From Pseudidiomarina tainanensis (lineage in GTDB: Bacteria > Pseudomonadota > Gammaproteobacteria > Enterobacterales > Alteromonadaceae): a stretch of 64,000 bases of DNA. Numbering within the stretch: the stretch's first letter is position 1; each line of letters starts with the position of its first letter. A program made the translations under genes and the position numbers. The notes under the pieces are model-generated. The model had not been told where the DNA came from. It was given only the letters and a program-made list of their open reading frames with translations, and made no database searches. The stretch is from the NCBI RefSeq assembly GCF_004214835.1, contig NZ_PIQJ01000002.1:248001-312000 (forward strand), written 5' to 3'. Positions 1-10,570 of this stretch are shown here, piece by piece.

Positions 1-130
1 TCATCTGATTATCTGTGCCGCTATCGATAATTTGTTGAAAGGCGCAGCTGCCCAAGCGGTGCAGTTGGCCAATCAGTATTTTGATTTTGCGCCAGCACTC
101 GGACTACAACAACGCGGAGGCGTCGTATGA
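1..130 (+). CDS. argC: N-acetyl-gamma-glutamyl-phosphate reductase, C-terminal end (partial)
   Basis: Only about the last 42 codons are present, read in the frame starting at base 2 and ending at the TGA at 128-130. The peptide contains AIDNLLKGAAAQAVQLAN, the C-terminal signature of ArgC, the NADPH-dependent reductase that makes N-acetylglutamate semialdehyde. The stop overlaps the argB start as ATGA, so the two are translationally coupled in an arginine operon whose promoter lies outside the window. The assignment rests on this motif plus the position immediately before argB. Confidence 0.88.
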   Translation, partial: HLIICAAIDNLLKGAAAQAVQLANQYFDFAPALGLQQRGGVV

Positions 131-894
131 CATCGCCTCTCGTTATAAAGCTCGGCGGGCGGGTATTACAAAGCGCCAGCAATTTAGAACGGTTACTGAA
201 GACGGTTCAGCAACTAGCGTTGTTGCGCCCTTTAATTTTAGTGCATGGCGGTGGCGATCAAGTTGAAGCGTTGCTGTTGCAACTTGGCCACACCAGTTTA
301 AAAGTGGATGGCCAGCGGATTACTCCAGCAGTACAGATGCCCATTGTGGCTGGTGTTTTGGCCGGTGACGTGAACACCCAACTGGTCGCGCTTGCCCAAC
401 AACATCAATTGAATGCGGTTGGTTTAACTCTGGCTGCAGGTCACAGTATTGCTTGTGACATTGACGCCAATCGCGGCGCTGTTGGCATTCCAAAACCAAA
501 CAATGCCAAGCTTTTGCAAGTGTTACTCGATCAAAACTTTTTACCGATTTTGAGCTCAATTGGCGCCAGTGACAGCGGTGAGCGTTTAAATGTGAATGCT
601 GACTTAGCCGCTGCTGCCGTTGCTCAATTGATGCATGCAGATTTAATTCTACTCACCGACGTGCCCGGCATTTTGGACAAGAACGGTAATCTCATCGAAA
701 CCATCCTCGCTGACGAAGCGGATGCCCTCATTGCTGACGGCACCGTGCGCGACGGCATGTTGGTCAAACTCAACGCAGCCGTGCAAGCGGCACGTGCCTC
801 GCGACGAAGTATCGCGGTGGCCGGCTGGCAAGACGCCAAAGCGCTTACCCGATTGGCAAGGGGTGAAGCAGCCGGAACCCGCATCCGTCTTTAA
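127..894 (+). CDS. argB: Acetylglutamate kinase
   Basis: This 255-residue protein phosphorylates N-acetylglutamate, the second step of arginine synthesis, in the cytoplasm. It belongs to the amino acid kinase family. The Lys-Leu-Gly-Gly loop is at residues 8-11 and the phosphate-binding HGGG at 40-43. The substrate-binding NVNAD element and the LTDVPG segment follow at about 157 and 176. Length matches the E. coli-type enzyme, which lacks the N-terminal helix of the arginine-inhibited hexameric forms. It overlaps argC by four bases and sits 43 bases before argF. The start is fixed by that overlap and by the kinase motif close to the N-terminus. Confidence 0.95.
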   Translation: MTSPLVIKLGGRVLQSASNLERLLKTVQQLALLRPLILVHGGGDQVEALLLQLGHTSLKVDGQRITPAVQMPIVAGVLAGDVNTQLVALAQQHQLNAVGLTLAAGHSIACDIDANRGAVGIPKPNNAKLLQVLLDQNFLPILSSIGASDSGERLNVNADLAAAAVAQLMHADLILLTDVPGILDKNGNLIETILADEADALIADGTVRDGMLVKLNAAVQAARASRRSIAVAGWQDAKALTRLARGEAAGTRIRL

Positions 895-937
895 TTGCCA
901 CGCAATTTTTGATTTTTAGTTGTAGGTAACAACATCC

Positions 938-1852
938 ATGAATGATTTATTAGAAATGCCGGCATTAAGCCCGCAACAAACCACTGATTTATTGCAGTTG
1001 GCGCAAACCATCAAACAGCGCCCAACGGCTTGGTCAACTTATTTGCAGGGCAAAAGTATTGCACTGTTGTTCGAGAAGCCATCGTTGCGTACGCGCGCTA
1101 GTTTCGCCGCAGGTATTCACCGTTTAGGTGGTCATAGTATTTATCTCGATGCGCAGAATTTAATTGGTGAGCGTGAGCCAGCCACGGATGTCGGTGCCAA
1201 CTTGGCGCTTTGGCATGATGCTATTGTGGCGCGGGTTTACTCGCAAAATACGTTGAATGATCTGGCAATAGCTTCCGATAAGCCGGTTGTGAATGCTCTG
1301 AGTGATACCTGTCACCCATGCCAAGCGCTCGCCGACTTGTTGACCTTGCAAGAACAATTGGGCGACTTAAGCCACGTACACCTTACCTACATTGGTGATG
1401 GCAACAATGTTTGCCAAGCGCTGATGGCCGGTGCTGCGCGCACGGGTATGCATATGCAGGTGGTGACGCCAGAAGGCTATGCGCCCGATGCTGAGTTAAC
1501 TGCGGTAGCCCAGCAACAAGCAGCACAAACCGGTGGTTCCATTACCGTGCTGCACGATTTAACACAACTGCAACCAACCGATGCTATTTATACCGACACT
1601 TGGTTCTCGATGGGGCAAAACCGCGATAACAATGCGGTGATGCATGACTTCGCACCATACCAAGTGAACAGCGATTTGATGAAGCGCCTTGGCGCGAAGT
1701 ATTTTATGCATTGCCTACCAGCGTATCGCGGCCGCGAAGTCACTGCGGAAGTGATTGATAGCCCGCAAAGCTTGGTACTCAAGCAAGCTGAAAACCGTTT
1801 ACACGCGCAAAACGCCATTTTAGTTAAATTATTTGAAGGAGCTCACGCATGA
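938..1852 (+). CDS. argF: Ornithine carbamoyltransferase
   Basis: This 304-residue enzyme makes citrulline from ornithine and carbamoyl phosphate. The carbamoyl-phosphate loop reads SLRTR (49-53), where many family members have STRTR. HPCQ (126-129), the ornithine loop SMG (224-226) and HCLP (258-261) are all present. The SLRTR form also occurs in N-acetylornithine transcarbamylase. However, the SMG loop, the HCLP motif and an ordinary argCB-F-GH operon argue for the ornithine enzyme. The stop overlaps the argG start (ATGA), which indicates translational coupling. Confidence 0.93.
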   Translation: MNDLLEMPALSPQQTTDLLQLAQTIKQRPTAWSTYLQGKSIALLFEKPSLRTRASFAAGIHRLGGHSIYLDAQNLIGEREPATDVGANLALWHDAIVARVYSQNTLNDLAIASDKPVVNALSDTCHPCQALADLLTLQEQLGDLSHVHLTYIGDGNNVCQALMAGAARTGMHMQVVTPEGYAPDAELTAVAQQQAAQTGGSITVLHDLTQLQPTDAIYTDTWFSMGQNRDNNAVMHDFAPYQVNSDLMKRLGAKYFMHCLPAYRGREVTAEVIDSPQSLVLKQAENRLHAQNAILVKLFEGAHA

Positions 1853-3087
1853 GTAAGTCAGTCAATAAAGTCGTTCTCGCTTACTCGGGTGGCTTGGACA
1901 CATCCGCCATTGTGCCGTGGTTGAAGGAAAATTATGACTGTGAAGTAGTCGCCTTTGTGGCAGACGTCGGTCAGGGTGACGAAGAACTCGAAGGCGTTGA
2001 GGCGAAAGCCATCGCTTCGGGCGCCAGCAGTTGTTACATCGTCGATTTGAAAGATAAATTTGCCGAGCAAGTGATTTATCCGACCTTAAAAACCGGTGCA
2101 ATCTATGAAGGCCAATACTTATTGGGCACCGCATTGGCACGGCCAATTATCGCTGAAGCGCAGGTGGCGATTGCCCGCCAAGTGGGCGCGGATGCTGTGG
2201 CACACGGTTGTACTGGTAAGGGTAACGATCAGGTTCGCTTTGAATCAGCCTTTGCCGCATTAGCGCCGGAATTGAAAGTGATTGCCCCTTGGCGCGAGTG
2301 GACCATGCGTTCACGCCCGCAATTATTGGCTTATCTGGCAGAGCGCAATATTCCATGTAGTGCATCGGCCACTAAAATTTATAGCCGCGACGCCAACCTT
2401 TGGCATATTTCGACCGAAGGTGGCGAGCTGGAAGACCCGTGGAACGAGCCAACTGAACAAGTTTGGACTTGGACGGTCGCGCCTGAACAAGCTCCGGATA
2501 AGCCACAGTATCTGAAGTTGTCATTTCATCAGGGCGAGCTGACGCATATTGACGGGCAGACGTATAACCCAGTGGATGCGATTTTACATTTGAATCAAAT
2601 TGCTGGTGCGCACGGTGTCGGTCGGTTGGACATGGTTGAAAACCGGTTGGTTGGGATGAAATCACGTGGCTGTTACGAAACCCCAGCCGGCGAAGTGTTA
2701 TATGCCGCCCTGCAAGGTTTAGAAAGTCTCGTGTTGGATCGCACCTCGCAAGATTATCGCATTCGCTTAGGGAATGAATTTGCCCAATTAATGTATGACG
2801 GCCGCTGGTTTACGCCGCTTAAAGATGTGATGTTGGCTGCTGCTACCAAAATTGCTGAACCATTGAGCGGTGATATTGTGGTGAAACTCTACAAAGGCCA
2901 AGTCACAGTTACCCAGAAGCGTTCGCCAAATAGTTTGTATTCGAATGCGTTTGCGACTTTTGATGAAGACGAAGTCTATAATCAAAAGCATGCCGAAGGC
3001 TTTATTCGTCTGTATAGCCTAGCAAGCCGTATCCGTGCGTTACATCAGCAAGCTGGCGACGATACTGCTGCGACCAGCAAGGAGTAA
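1849..3087 (+). CDS. argG: Argininosuccinate synthase
   Basis: This 412-residue ATP-dependent ligase joins citrulline and aspartate. The N-type ATP pyrophosphatase P-loop AYSGGLDTS is at residues 11-19. The citrulline/aspartate-binding element [14 protein letters not shown] follows near residue 122. Length and motif order match the bacterial type 1 enzyme. The start overlaps the argF stop, and argH begins three bases after the argG stop, so the three are one transcription unit. A strong Shine-Dalgarno AAGGAG precedes the start inside the argF coding end. Confidence 0.95.
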   Translation: MSKSVNKVVLAYSGGLDTSAIVPWLKENYDCEVVAFVADVGQGDEELEGVEAKAIASGASSCYIVDLKDKFAEQVIYPTLKTGAIYEGQYLLGTALARPIIAEAQVAIARQVGADAVAHGCTGKGNDQVRFESAFAALAPELKVIAPWREWTMRSRPQLLAYLAERNIPCSASATKIYSRDANLWHISTEGGELEDPWNEPTEQVWTWTVAPEQAPDKPQYLKLSFHQGELTHIDGQTYNPVDAILHLNQIAGAHGVGRLDMVENRLVGMKSRGCYETPAGEVLYAALQGLESLVLDRTSQDYRIRLGNEFAQLMYDGRWFTPLKDVMLAAATKIAEPLSGDIVVKLYKGQVTVTQKRSPNSLYSNAFATFDEDEVYNQKHAEGFIRLYSLASRIRALHQQAGDDTAATSKE

Positions 3088-3090
3088 ACC

Positions 3091-4932
3091 ATGAGCTTAT
3101 GGGGTGGACGGTTCAGCGAGCCAAGCGCCGCTGAATTCAAACAATTTAACGACTCATTGCGGTTTGACTATGTGTTGGCGCCGTTTGATCTGCAAGCATC
3201 AAAGGCGTGGGCAAATGCGCTGAAGCAAGCCACGCTGATTACTGCGGAAGAAAACCAGCAGTTACAACAAGCGCTCGACAGTTTAGTGAAACAAATCGCG
3301 AAGCACCCGGAGCTGCCGTTACAAACGAATGCCGAAGATATTCACAGCTGGGTTGAAGCCCAGCTGATTGAACAAATTGGTGCGACGGCTAAAAAGCTAC
3401 ACACCGGTCGCAGTCGCAATGATTTGGTCGCCACCGATCTGCGCTTGTTCTGCAAGCAGTTTGCGCAACATTTAGTCACGGCAAACTTGGCGGCAATTGA
3501 GAACTTATTGCGCTTTGCCGAGACTTATCAGGATGCGATGTTACCGGGTTATACCCACTTACAACGCGCACAACCGATTGTGGCTGGGCATTGGGCAATG
3601 GCGTATGTCAGTATGCTGCAGCGTGATGTCAGTCGATTACGGGAAACTATCCGTCGACTCGATGTGAGCCCTCTGGGCAGTGGTGCCTTGGCGGGTACGA
3701 CTGCCGCGATTGATCGCGAGGCGCTCGCGCATGAGTTGGGCTTCCGCTATGCCTGTGAAAATAGCCTGGATGGCGTATCTGATCGCGACTTCGTTTTAGA
3801 TTTATTAAACGCCGCCAGCACTGGCATGATTCATTTATCGCGGTTAGCAGAAGACGTTATTTTCTACTGCTCGGGTGAGTCGGGTTGCTTTAGCATGAGC
3901 GATAAAATCAGTAGTGGTTCGTCGCTGATGCCACAGAAGAAAAACCCAGATTTATTTGAGCTGTTGCGGGGTAAAACTGGGCGGGTCATGGGTCATCAAC
4001 ATGCTATGCAGATAACCCTAAAAGGTCTGCCATTGGCCTACAACAAAGACATGCAGGAAGATAAAGAAGGCTTATTTGATGCCCTTCATAGTTACTTGCA
4101 ATGTCTGCAGATGTTGGCCTTTGCGATTCCCGAGTTAACAGTGAATAAAGAACATGCCGCGCTGCAAGCTGCGCTCGGCTACAGCAATGCGACTGAGCTT
4201 GCCGATTATTTGGTCAGCAAAGGTGTGCCGTTTCGTGACGCGCATCACCTTACTGGTGAGTTGGTCGTGCTCGCGCAACAACAGGGCGTTGCGCTTGAGC
4301 AGCTCGCGTTGGCTGATTTTCAGCAGGTGTGTGAGCTGGTCGAAGATGACGTGTACGCCACTTTAGATCTCGCATACGGATTGCAACAGCGCAAAGCAAT
4401 GGGCGGCACCGCACCAAGCGCCGTGAAGGTAGCCATTAAGCATGCGCAAGATTGGTTACACGCAGCGGAAGCAGCGAGTAAGCACGTACGCCAAGCGCGT
4501 TTGAGTGATGTCGATAAAATTTGCGAGCTGATTGCCTACTGGGCCGATCAAGGTGAAAACTTACCGCGCGATAAAGCCGATGTTCTGCAAGCGATTCAAA
4601 GTTTTGCAGTGGCAGAAATTGACGATGAAGTGGTTGGCTGTGCCGCGCTGTATGTTTACAGCACTGGTTTAGCTGAAATTCGCAGTCTTGGATTATTCCC
4701 AAGCGCCCAAGGCAAAGGACTTGGCGCAGAGCTGGTCGCCTTTTCATTATGGAAAGCGCGTGAACTCGGCATTACTCGTACGATTGTGCTGACTCGCGTT
4801 CCAGAGTTTTTCGGCAAATTAAATTTCCGTCTAACACTGAAAGAAAAGCTACCGGAGAAAGTGATGAAAGACTGTGAGCTGTGTCCGCGTAAACATAATT
4901 GCGATGAAACGGCGCTAGAATATTTACTGTAA
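3091..4932 (+). CDS. argH: Argininosuccinate lyase fused to an N-acetylglutamate synthase (GNAT) domain, ArgH(A)
   Basis: Residues 1 to about 455 are a complete argininosuccinate lyase. HTGRSRND is at 104-111, and the fumarase/aspartase-superfamily signature SSGSSLMPQKKNP at 274-286. From about residue 465 to 613 a GNAT acetyltransferase is appended; its acetyl-CoA loop SAQGKGLGAEL lies around residue 544. The same ArgH(A) fusion is known from marine gammaproteobacteria such as Moritella, Vibrio and Idiomarina, where the tail is the short-form acetylglutamate synthase. One polypeptide therefore catalyses the first and last steps of arginine synthesis. A terminator follows 20 bases after the stop. 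Confidence 0.94.
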   Translation: MSLWGGRFSEPSAAEFKQFNDSLRFDYVLAPFDLQASKAWANALKQATLITAEENQQLQQALDSLVKQIAKHPELPLQTNAEDIHSWVEAQLIEQIGATAKKLHTGRSRNDLVATDLRLFCKQFAQHLVTANLAAIENLLRFAETYQDAMLPGYTHLQRAQPIVAGHWAMAYVSMLQRDVSRLRETIRRLDVSPLGSGALAGTTAAIDREALAHELGFRYACENSLDGVSDRDFVLDLLNAASTGMIHLSRLAEDVIFYCSGESGCFSMSDKISSGSSLMPQKKNPDLFELLRGKTGRVMGHQHAMQITLKGLPLAYNKDMQEDKEGLFDALHSYLQCLQMLAFAIPELTVNKEHAALQAALGYSNATELADYLVSKGVPFRDAHHLTGELVVLAQQQGVALEQLALADFQQVCELVEDDVYATLDLAYGLQQRKAMGGTAPSAVKVAIKHAQDWLHAAEAASKHVRQARLSDVDKICELIAYWADQGENLPRDKADVLQAIQSFAVAEIDDEVVGCAALYVYSTGLAEIRSLGLFPSAQGKGLGAELVAFSLWKARELGITRTIVLTRVPEFFGKLNFRLTLKEKLPEKVMKDCELCPRKHNCDETALEYLL

Positions 4933-4952
4933 TCGTTCTGGTGTAAACGACG

Positions 4953-4986
4953 AAGCTGCAGACCAAATTGGCTGCAGCTTTTTTAT
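4953..4986 (+). terminator. Rho-independent terminator of the arg operon
   Basis: Perfect arms AAGCTGCAG and CTGCAGCTT enclose a 10-base loop and run into a T tract. It lies between the convergent ends of argH and metJ. An A-rich flank on the other side is weak, so it is mainly a terminator for the plus strand. Confidence 0.85.
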
Positions 4987-4996
4987 TTGCTGAATC

Positions 4997-5323
4997 TTAT
5001 TCAACGTCGTCGCTGATATCTTCGGGAATAGGCAGTCCGCGGCGTTGTAATTCTTCGCGCACCGCTTGTGGAATTTTGTTCGGGTTGTCTTTGCGCAAGT
5101 CATCATCAGTTGGCAGTGGTTGGCCGGTAAACGCATGTAAAAACGCTTCGCACAATAACTCGCTATTCGTTGCGTGACGTAAGTTTTTAACCTGACGACG
5201 GGTGCGCTCGTCGGTGAGCACTTTTAAGACGCGTGTAGGAATTGACACGGTGATTTTTTTCACGTGTTCGCTTTTTTTCCCGTGCTCAACATACGGGTAA
5301 ATATAATCGCCGTCCCATTCCAT
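4997..5323 (-). CDS. metJ: Methionine repressor MetJ
   Basis: This 108-residue ribbon-helix-helix repressor uses S-adenosylmethionine as corepressor. It shows the near-invariant family blocks [16 protein letters not shown] (the DNA-contacting beta strand) and [10 protein letters not shown]. These are followed by [19 protein letters not shown], as in E. coli MetJ. The start chosen (MEWDGDYIY) has GAGGTG six bases upstream. An in-frame start 18 bases earlier would only add residues absent from the family. The gene is divergent from metL with tandem met boxes between them. Confidence 0.96.
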   Translation of the reverse strand: MEWDGDYIYPYVEHGKKSEHVKKITVSIPTRVLKVLTDERTRRQVKNLRHATNSELLCEAFLHAFTGQPLPTDDDLRKDNPNKIPQAVREELQRRGLPIPEDISDDVE

Positions 5324-5406
5324 ACTGCACCTCGTGTTCAATGTGTGACTAAAAGACCCTGCACAATGTGTTGAATTGTACTGGCGAAATTGGCACAGTC
5401 AACTTT

Positions 5407-5430
5407 ATACGCATAGCTGTCTATACGTCT
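5407..5430. promoter_or_regulatory. Tandem met boxes (MetJ operator) in the metJ-metL intergenic region
   Basis: Three adjacent 8-mers, ATACGCAT, AGCTGTCT and ATACGTCT, match the met-box consensus AGACGTCT at 5, 6 and 7 of 8 positions and keep exact 8-base phasing. MetJ binds cooperatively to two or more tandem boxes. The position between divergent metJ and metL is the expected one. This is inferred from the sequence alone. Confidence 0.75.
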
Positions 5431-5541
5431 TTTTGTGCTAACCTTGCGTAATGACGCTTTATTGGTGCAACACAGCACCGTATAATCGAATTTTTATTTT
5501 CTTTTCTCACAGGCTTTCTTACAGGAGAACGCACACGCATC

Positions 5542-7992
5542 ATGACGGTTGAGGTTCAGGTTACCCCAGAGCAAATACAAGCTGTAGCCGATACGGTTCA
5601 GGTTCATAAGTTTGGTGGCAGCAGCTTAGCTGATGCTTATTGTTACCGTCGTGTGGCGCGTATTGTCACCGAATATGCAGGCGCCAGCGATTTGGTCGTG
5701 GTGTCGGCTGCTGGTGATACAACCAACCGCATTCTCGCCATTATTGATGCCAAGGCAGATGACTTAGGCGTTGCCGAAGTGCTTCTCAAGCAGCTCGAAA
5801 AATACCAGCAGGGCCTGATCACTGAGTTACTCAACGGTGATATTCAAACGCGCGTGTTGGAGCAATCGCAGCATGACTTTAAACGCTGGTGGGCATGGCT
5901 GAACGGCGAAGAAGAAATTAACCGCCGCCCAGAGCTACTCTCTTACGGCGAATTGTGGAGTGCGCGCTTATTGTCTGCGTTGTTACAGCAACAAGGCGTG
6001 ACGTCTGATTATATTGATGCGCGTACATTTTTGGTGGCCGATGATGCTCCTGAGCCGCATATTCGCGTGCCCGTCTCGCGCGCCGGATTATTAAATCGTA
6101 TTGCCCCACATGCTGGCACCCGGTTTATTGTCACTGGCTTTATTTGTGCCGACCCTGACGGTAACTCGCTGATTCTTGGTCGAAACGGCAGTGACTACTC
6201 AGCCACGCTGGTCGGTAGCCTGATCGATTCTAAACAGGTCACGATTTGGAAAGATGTCGCTGGGGTTTACTCAGCTGACCCACGCAAAGTAGAGCGGGTA
6301 GTCAGCTTGCCGATTCTTGATTGGCAGGAGGCTGAAGAGCTCGCCCGTTTGGGTAGCCCGGTGTTGCACCCACGGACTTTCCAACCAGTGAATCGCGAGC
6401 GTATGGTGATCGCGGTACGCTCGAGTTTGAAAGTTGAAAATCAACAAACACGTATTGGCCAGTACGAAGACACGGAGCCGAAAGGCAAAGTATTAACGTC
6501 GCTCACCGATGTGGTGCTGTTCCGTGTGGATTTAAGCGATGCGAAGTTAGTACAGCAATTTGAAGATCTTGATCTTACGCCATTGATTAGCTGGAACGAA
6601 ATTGCACAACACCATGCTTACTATGCCTATCACCAAAACCATTTAGAGTTTTTAGAGCGTTGGTTAGAGCAAGTTGATAAGTCGGATCATGTGGTGCAAA
6701 TGCAAGGTTATTCGATGATTGCACTCGTGGGTAATCGCATTCAAGAAACCGACCAATACAGCACCTTTAAAGCCGAATTAAGTGCTCAGAACTTGCGTCG
6801 CATGGTATTCTCGCCAGACAGCAATGCAGTGATTGCGATTCTTGAACAGAAGCTGGATAACCGTCTGCTTAATCGCTTGCACAGTCAGCTATTTAACTAT
6901 CGTCGTAGCCTCGGCGTGTTGGTGGTTGGTCGCGGCAACATCGGTAGCGCTTGGTTATCGTTATATCGTCGCTTGCGCGAGCGTATTAACGAGCAAATGG
7001 ACGTACGTATTTTGGGTATTTTGAACTCGACCCGCATGTGGCTTGATTACAATGGTTTAGAGCTGGACGACTGGCAAGCGAGTTTCGATAAATTTGCGCG
7101 CCCTTATGAGCTCAGCCAATTGATTCCTGAGCTGCCAAATGCGCCATGTGATGAGCTGGTGATGCTTGATTTGACTGATTCGGTTGAAGTTGCTCAGCTA
7201 TATCCAAGCTTCTTCGCCAACGGTTTGCATATTATCAGTGCCAACAAGCGCGCTGGCGCCTCAGGTGAATCGCAATACAATGAAATTCGCACCATTCAGC
7301 GCGAGTACGAACGTGAATGGTATTACAACACGACTGTGGGTGCTGGGCTACCGCTGAATTATGCACTGAATGACCTGCGCAATTCTGGCGACACCATTCG
7401 CAGTATTTCAGGTATTTTCTCGGGTACTATGAGTTGGCTCTTCGAAAACTTTAATGCTGAGGTGAAATTCAGCGATTTAGTGCGCGAAGCGAAAGCCCGC
7501 GGTTTAAGTGAGCCCGATCCGCGTGAGGATTTAACCTGCCAGGATATCGTGCGCAAATTGCTGATTTTGGCGCGCGAAATTGGTCTTAAACTCGACTGGA
7601 AAGACATCGACGTTGAGAGCTTGCTGCCAGAGCAACTCGAAGAGATTTCGCTGGAAGAGTTTATGCAACGGTTGCCGGAGCTCGATGATGCCATGCATCA
7701 CCTGTATACCGACGCGCAACAAACACAAAAAGTGCCGCGCTTGTTAGCCAGTTTCGCGGTGCAAGATGATGACAGTGTGCGCGCCCGCGTTGGGATTGAA
7801 TATATCCCAGAAGGCGACATGCTAGCGAACTTGATACCGGGTGAGAATATCTTCGTGATTTATACCGACTGGTATCACGAAATGCCGTTAGTGATTAGTG
7901 GTCCTGGTGCAGGTAAAGAAGTGACTGCAGGTGGCGTTCAATCTGACTTGAACCAGTTGCTGAGTCGTCTCAGCAACCGGCATCAAGGTTAA
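5542..7992 (+). CDS. metL: Bifunctional aspartate kinase II / homoserine dehydrogenase II
   Basis: This 816-residue cytoplasmic enzyme catalyses the first and third steps from aspartate to homoserine. The aspartokinase domain opens with KFGGSS (23-28). A regulatory linker separates it from the homoserine dehydrogenase domain. That domain has a dinucleotide-binding loop (VVGRGNIGSAW near residue 460), a SANKR motif and the GIFSGTMSWL substrate segment. Pairing with metJ across met boxes favours MetL over ThrA. The E. coli arrangement metJ-metBL differs: metB is absent here. AGGAGAACG lies upstream of the chosen ATG. Confidence 0.9.
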   Translation: MTVEVQVTPEQIQAVADTVQVHKFGGSSLADAYCYRRVARIVTEYAGASDLVVVSAAGDTTNRILAIIDAKADDLGVAEVLLKQLEKYQQGLITELLNGDIQTRVLEQSQHDFKRWWAWLNGEEEINRRPELLSYGELWSARLLSALLQQQGVTSDYIDARTFLVADDAPEPHIRVPVSRAGLLNRIAPHAGTRFIVTGFICADPDGNSLILGRNGSDYSATLVGSLIDSKQVTIWKDVAGVYSADPRKVERVVSLPILDWQEAEELARLGSPVLHPRTFQPVNRERMVIAVRSSLKVENQQTRIGQYEDTEPKGKVLTSLTDVVLFRVDLSDAKLVQQFEDLDLTPLISWNEIAQHHAYYAYHQNHLEFLERWLEQVDKSDHVVQMQGYSMIALVGNRIQETDQYSTFKAELSAQNLRRMVFSPDSNAVIAILEQKLDNRLLNRLHSQLFNYRRSLGVLVVGRGNIGSAWLSLYRRLRERINEQMDVRILGILNSTRMWLDYNGLELDDWQASFDKFARPYELSQLIPELPNAPCDELVMLDLTDSVEVAQLYPSFFANGLHIISANKRAGASGESQYNEIRTIQREYEREWYYNTTVGAGLPLNYALNDLRNSGDTIRSISGIFSGTMSWLFENFNAEVKFSDLVREAKARGLSEPDPREDLTCQDIVRKLLILAREIGLKLDWKDIDVESLLPEQLEEISLEEFMQRLPELDDAMHHLYTDAQQTQKVPRLLASFAVQDDDSVRARVGIEYIPEGDMLANLIPGENIFVIYTDWYHEMPLVISGPGAGKEVTAGGVQSDLNQLLSRLSNRHQG

Positions 7993-8008
7993 TTCCCTAC
8001 CTTAGCAA

Positions 8009-10468
8009 TTAGAAAATCGAGTCGTCGTCACTAAAGATATCTTTTGACGACGACTTCGAATCGGCATACTCGGTTGGCGCTGTGCCTGGCAAAAAGTACT
8101 CAAACCGCGTGGTGTAATCGTTCTTACGGCTGAGTTTACCGGTGGCCAGATCAATCCGTGCCATCACCAACCCAGGTGGTACTTGGAATGGTTCAATGGT
8201 CGCATCTTCAAGCGCGGTTTCCATGTAATCAATCCACATTGGCAAAGCCGTTTTCGCGCCCGCCTCAGTTCCGGAAATCGGTTGCTCGTTACTATCTAAG
8301 TTTTCATTCATCGTGGTGCTGCCAAGCGCACGTTCTAGGTTATCAAAACCCACCCATGCGGTCGTAACTAAGCCACTCACGAAACCTGAGAACCAGGTAT
8401 CTTTAACATCGTTGGTGGTACCGGTTTTACCGACAATATTGCGGCCAGCTAAATCAACAATCGGTTTTGAACGCTGAATACGCCATGCGGTACCATTCCA
8501 ACCGGTACGATGTTGCCAACTACCGCCACCCCATACTGCGGAGTTCATCGCTTCGGTGATTAAATAAGCATTTTGCTCAGAGATCACTTGCGGTGCTTGC
8601 ACCACGTCGCGTTCTTCCTCGCACAACACACACGCCACCGCAGGACGCGCGCTGTAAACTACTTCGTCGTTATTGTCGACAATGCGCTCGATAAAGTACG
8701 GATTGACTAAGTAGCCACCGTTTGCAAATACCGCATAACCGCGTGCAACTTCTAACGGCGTCATTGACGCTGAACCCAGTGATAATGACTCGTTGCGCGG
8801 CAATTCATCAATAACAAAGCCAAACCGAGTGAGGTATTCAACGGTGGTATCAATCCCCATAGCGCGCATTAAACGCACTGAAACCACGTTCTTCGATTTT
8901 GCTAAACCTTGGCGCACCCGAATTGGTCCTTCATAGACATCGGGCGAGTTACGCGGACGCCAGGCAATGCCACTACCGGGATTCCACTGGTTAATTGGCG
9001 CATCGTTGACCAAGGTTGCCAGCGTAAAGCCATTTTCTAAGGCGGCGGAATAAATGAACGGCTTAATATTTGAACCGGCCTGACGCTTTGCTTGAATGGC
9101 GCGGTTATATTGGCTCACCGCAAAACTGTAACCACCCACTGCTGCGGCAATACTGCCGTCTTGCGGACGCAATGAAATAATTGCACCGCTTGGCTCTGGC
9201 ACTTGCGCTAAACGCAGCCCCTGCTCAGTCGCACGAATGCGAACTAGTTGTCCTGGGGCTAATATGTCGGTTGCCGTTTGCGGTGCCGGACCCTGCCGAT
9301 CAGCATGCATATACGCTCGAGCCCACGCCAACCCAGACCATGGCAATTCGCGCGGTTCACCGCTCGCTGTTAATACCTGCGCAGATTTCTCGGCAACACT
9401 CAGCACCACAGCCGGTACGGTTAATCCAATTGCTTCTTGACTGCGCAAAAACTCACGAATGGCATCAAATTCCCAAGCTTCTTCATCAGGTTGCCACAGT
9501 ATTTGCTCAGCACCACGATAACCGTGACGCTCATCGTAGCCATGTAAATTCAGCTGCACAGCGCGTTGTGCAGCGCGTTGCTGTTTCGCATTCACGGTGG
9601 TGTAGACTTTAAAACCAGAGTTGTAAGCGGCATCTTCACCATAACGCGCCACCATGTCGGCGCGCACCATCTCAGCTAAGTAGGGCGCACTCATGGTTAC
9701 TTCGGCACCATGTAACCGAGTTTCAATGGGTTCTGCTAAGGCATCGCGATATTGGTTTTCGCTGATAAAGTTTTCGGCCAGCATGCGCCCTAACACCGTG
9801 GCACGACGCTCACGTGCTCGCTCTGGATTAGAGATGGGATTCATTGTTGATGGTGCTTTCGGTAAACCCGCAATCATGGCCATTTGTGCCAATGTTAAAT
9901 CCTGCACATCTTTACCATAATAAACCTGCGCTGCAGCACCAACACCGTGCGCGCGATGACCAAAAGTAATTTTATTGAGGTAGAGCTCTAATATTTCGTC
10001 TTTGGTGAGCTCTTTTTCCATGCGCAGTGAAATAAAAGCTTCTTTTATTTTCCGCGTCCAGGTTTGTTCAAAACTCAAATAGAAGTTACGCGCCAGTTGC
10101 TGAGTGATAGTACTACCACCACCTTGAATTTCCCCGGTACTGATTAACAAGGCAAACGCACGAGCAACACCAATTGGGTCGATACCGAAATGATCGTAAA
10201 AACGTTGGTCTTCCGTGGCAAGAAAAGCATTGATAAGTGGCTGGGGAATTTCTTCAAGTTGCAGAGGAATTCGCCGTATTTCACCAAACTGGGCAATCAT
10301 TTCACCGTCTGAGGAATACACCTGCATTGGGGTTTGCAAGCGCACTTCTTTTAACTCGGCCACGCTCGGCAAGTCGTCTTCCCAGTAGAAGTACAAACCA
10401 ACAACGGCAATCGAGCCCAGAATTGCTAGCGCCACTCCGACGCCAAGCACCCACTTAAAAATCTTCAA
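8009..10468 (-). CDS. mrcA: Penicillin-binding protein 1A (class A, bifunctional)
   Basis: This 819-residue inner-membrane peptidoglycan synthase has one N-terminal transmembrane helix (about residues 7-28). Its glycosyltransferase domain of family GT51 has catalytic Glu in ATEDQRF (86). An OB-like PBP1A insert follows near 290-420. The transpeptidase domain carries SNIK (466-469, acyl-enzyme Ser), SKN (525-527) and KTGTT (681-685). All catalytic motifs are intact. It is divergent from pilM, the classical gammaproteobacterial arrangement, and convergent with metL. Confidence 0.95.
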   Translation of the reverse strand: MKIFKWVLGVGVALAILGSIAVVGLYFYWEDDLPSVAELKEVRLQTPMQVYSSDGEMIAQFGEIRRIPLQLEEIPQPLINAFLATEDQRFYDHFGIDPIGVARAFALLISTGEIQGGGSTITQQLARNFYLSFEQTWTRKIKEAFISLRMEKELTKDEILELYLNKITFGHRAHGVGAAAQVYYGKDVQDLTLAQMAMIAGLPKAPSTMNPISNPERARERRATVLGRMLAENFISENQYRDALAEPIETRLHGAEVTMSAPYLAEMVRADMVARYGEDAAYNSGFKVYTTVNAKQQRAAQRAVQLNLHGYDERHGYRGAEQILWQPDEEAWEFDAIREFLRSQEAIGLTVPAVVLSVAEKSAQVLTASGEPRELPWSGLAWARAYMHADRQGPAPQTATDILAPGQLVRIRATEQGLRLAQVPEPSGAIISLRPQDGSIAAAVGGYSFAVSQYNRAIQAKRQAGSNIKPFIYSAALENGFTLATLVNDAPINQWNPGSGIAWRPRNSPDVYEGPIRVRQGLAKSKNVVSVRLMRAMGIDTTVEYLTRFGFVIDELPRNESLSLGSASMTPLEVARGYAVFANGGYLVNPYFIERIVDNNDEVVYSARPAVACVLCEEERDVVQAPQVISEQNAYLITEAMNSAVWGGGSWQHRTGWNGTAWRIQRSKPIVDLAGRNIVGKTGTTNDVKDTWFSGFVSGLVTTAWVGFDNLERALGSTTMNENLDSNEQPISGTEAGAKTALPMWIDYMETALEDATIEPFQVPPGLVMARIDLATGKLSRKNDYTTRFEYFLPGTAPTEYADSKSSSKDIFSDDDSIF

Positions 10469-10570
10469 TGACAGCCCCTTTTTTTCCTTTCGACTATACT
10501 GTTTTACAGGTTGCGCAATTAACGTTCATATTATAGAAAGATAAGGACAGAAACGTAATGTTTATTTAGA

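Noticed and set aside
938-1852. N-acetylornithine carbamoyltransferase instead of ArgF
   Set aside because: SLRTR alone suggested this, but SMG, HCLP and the ordinary argBFGH operon fit ornithine carbamoyltransferase.
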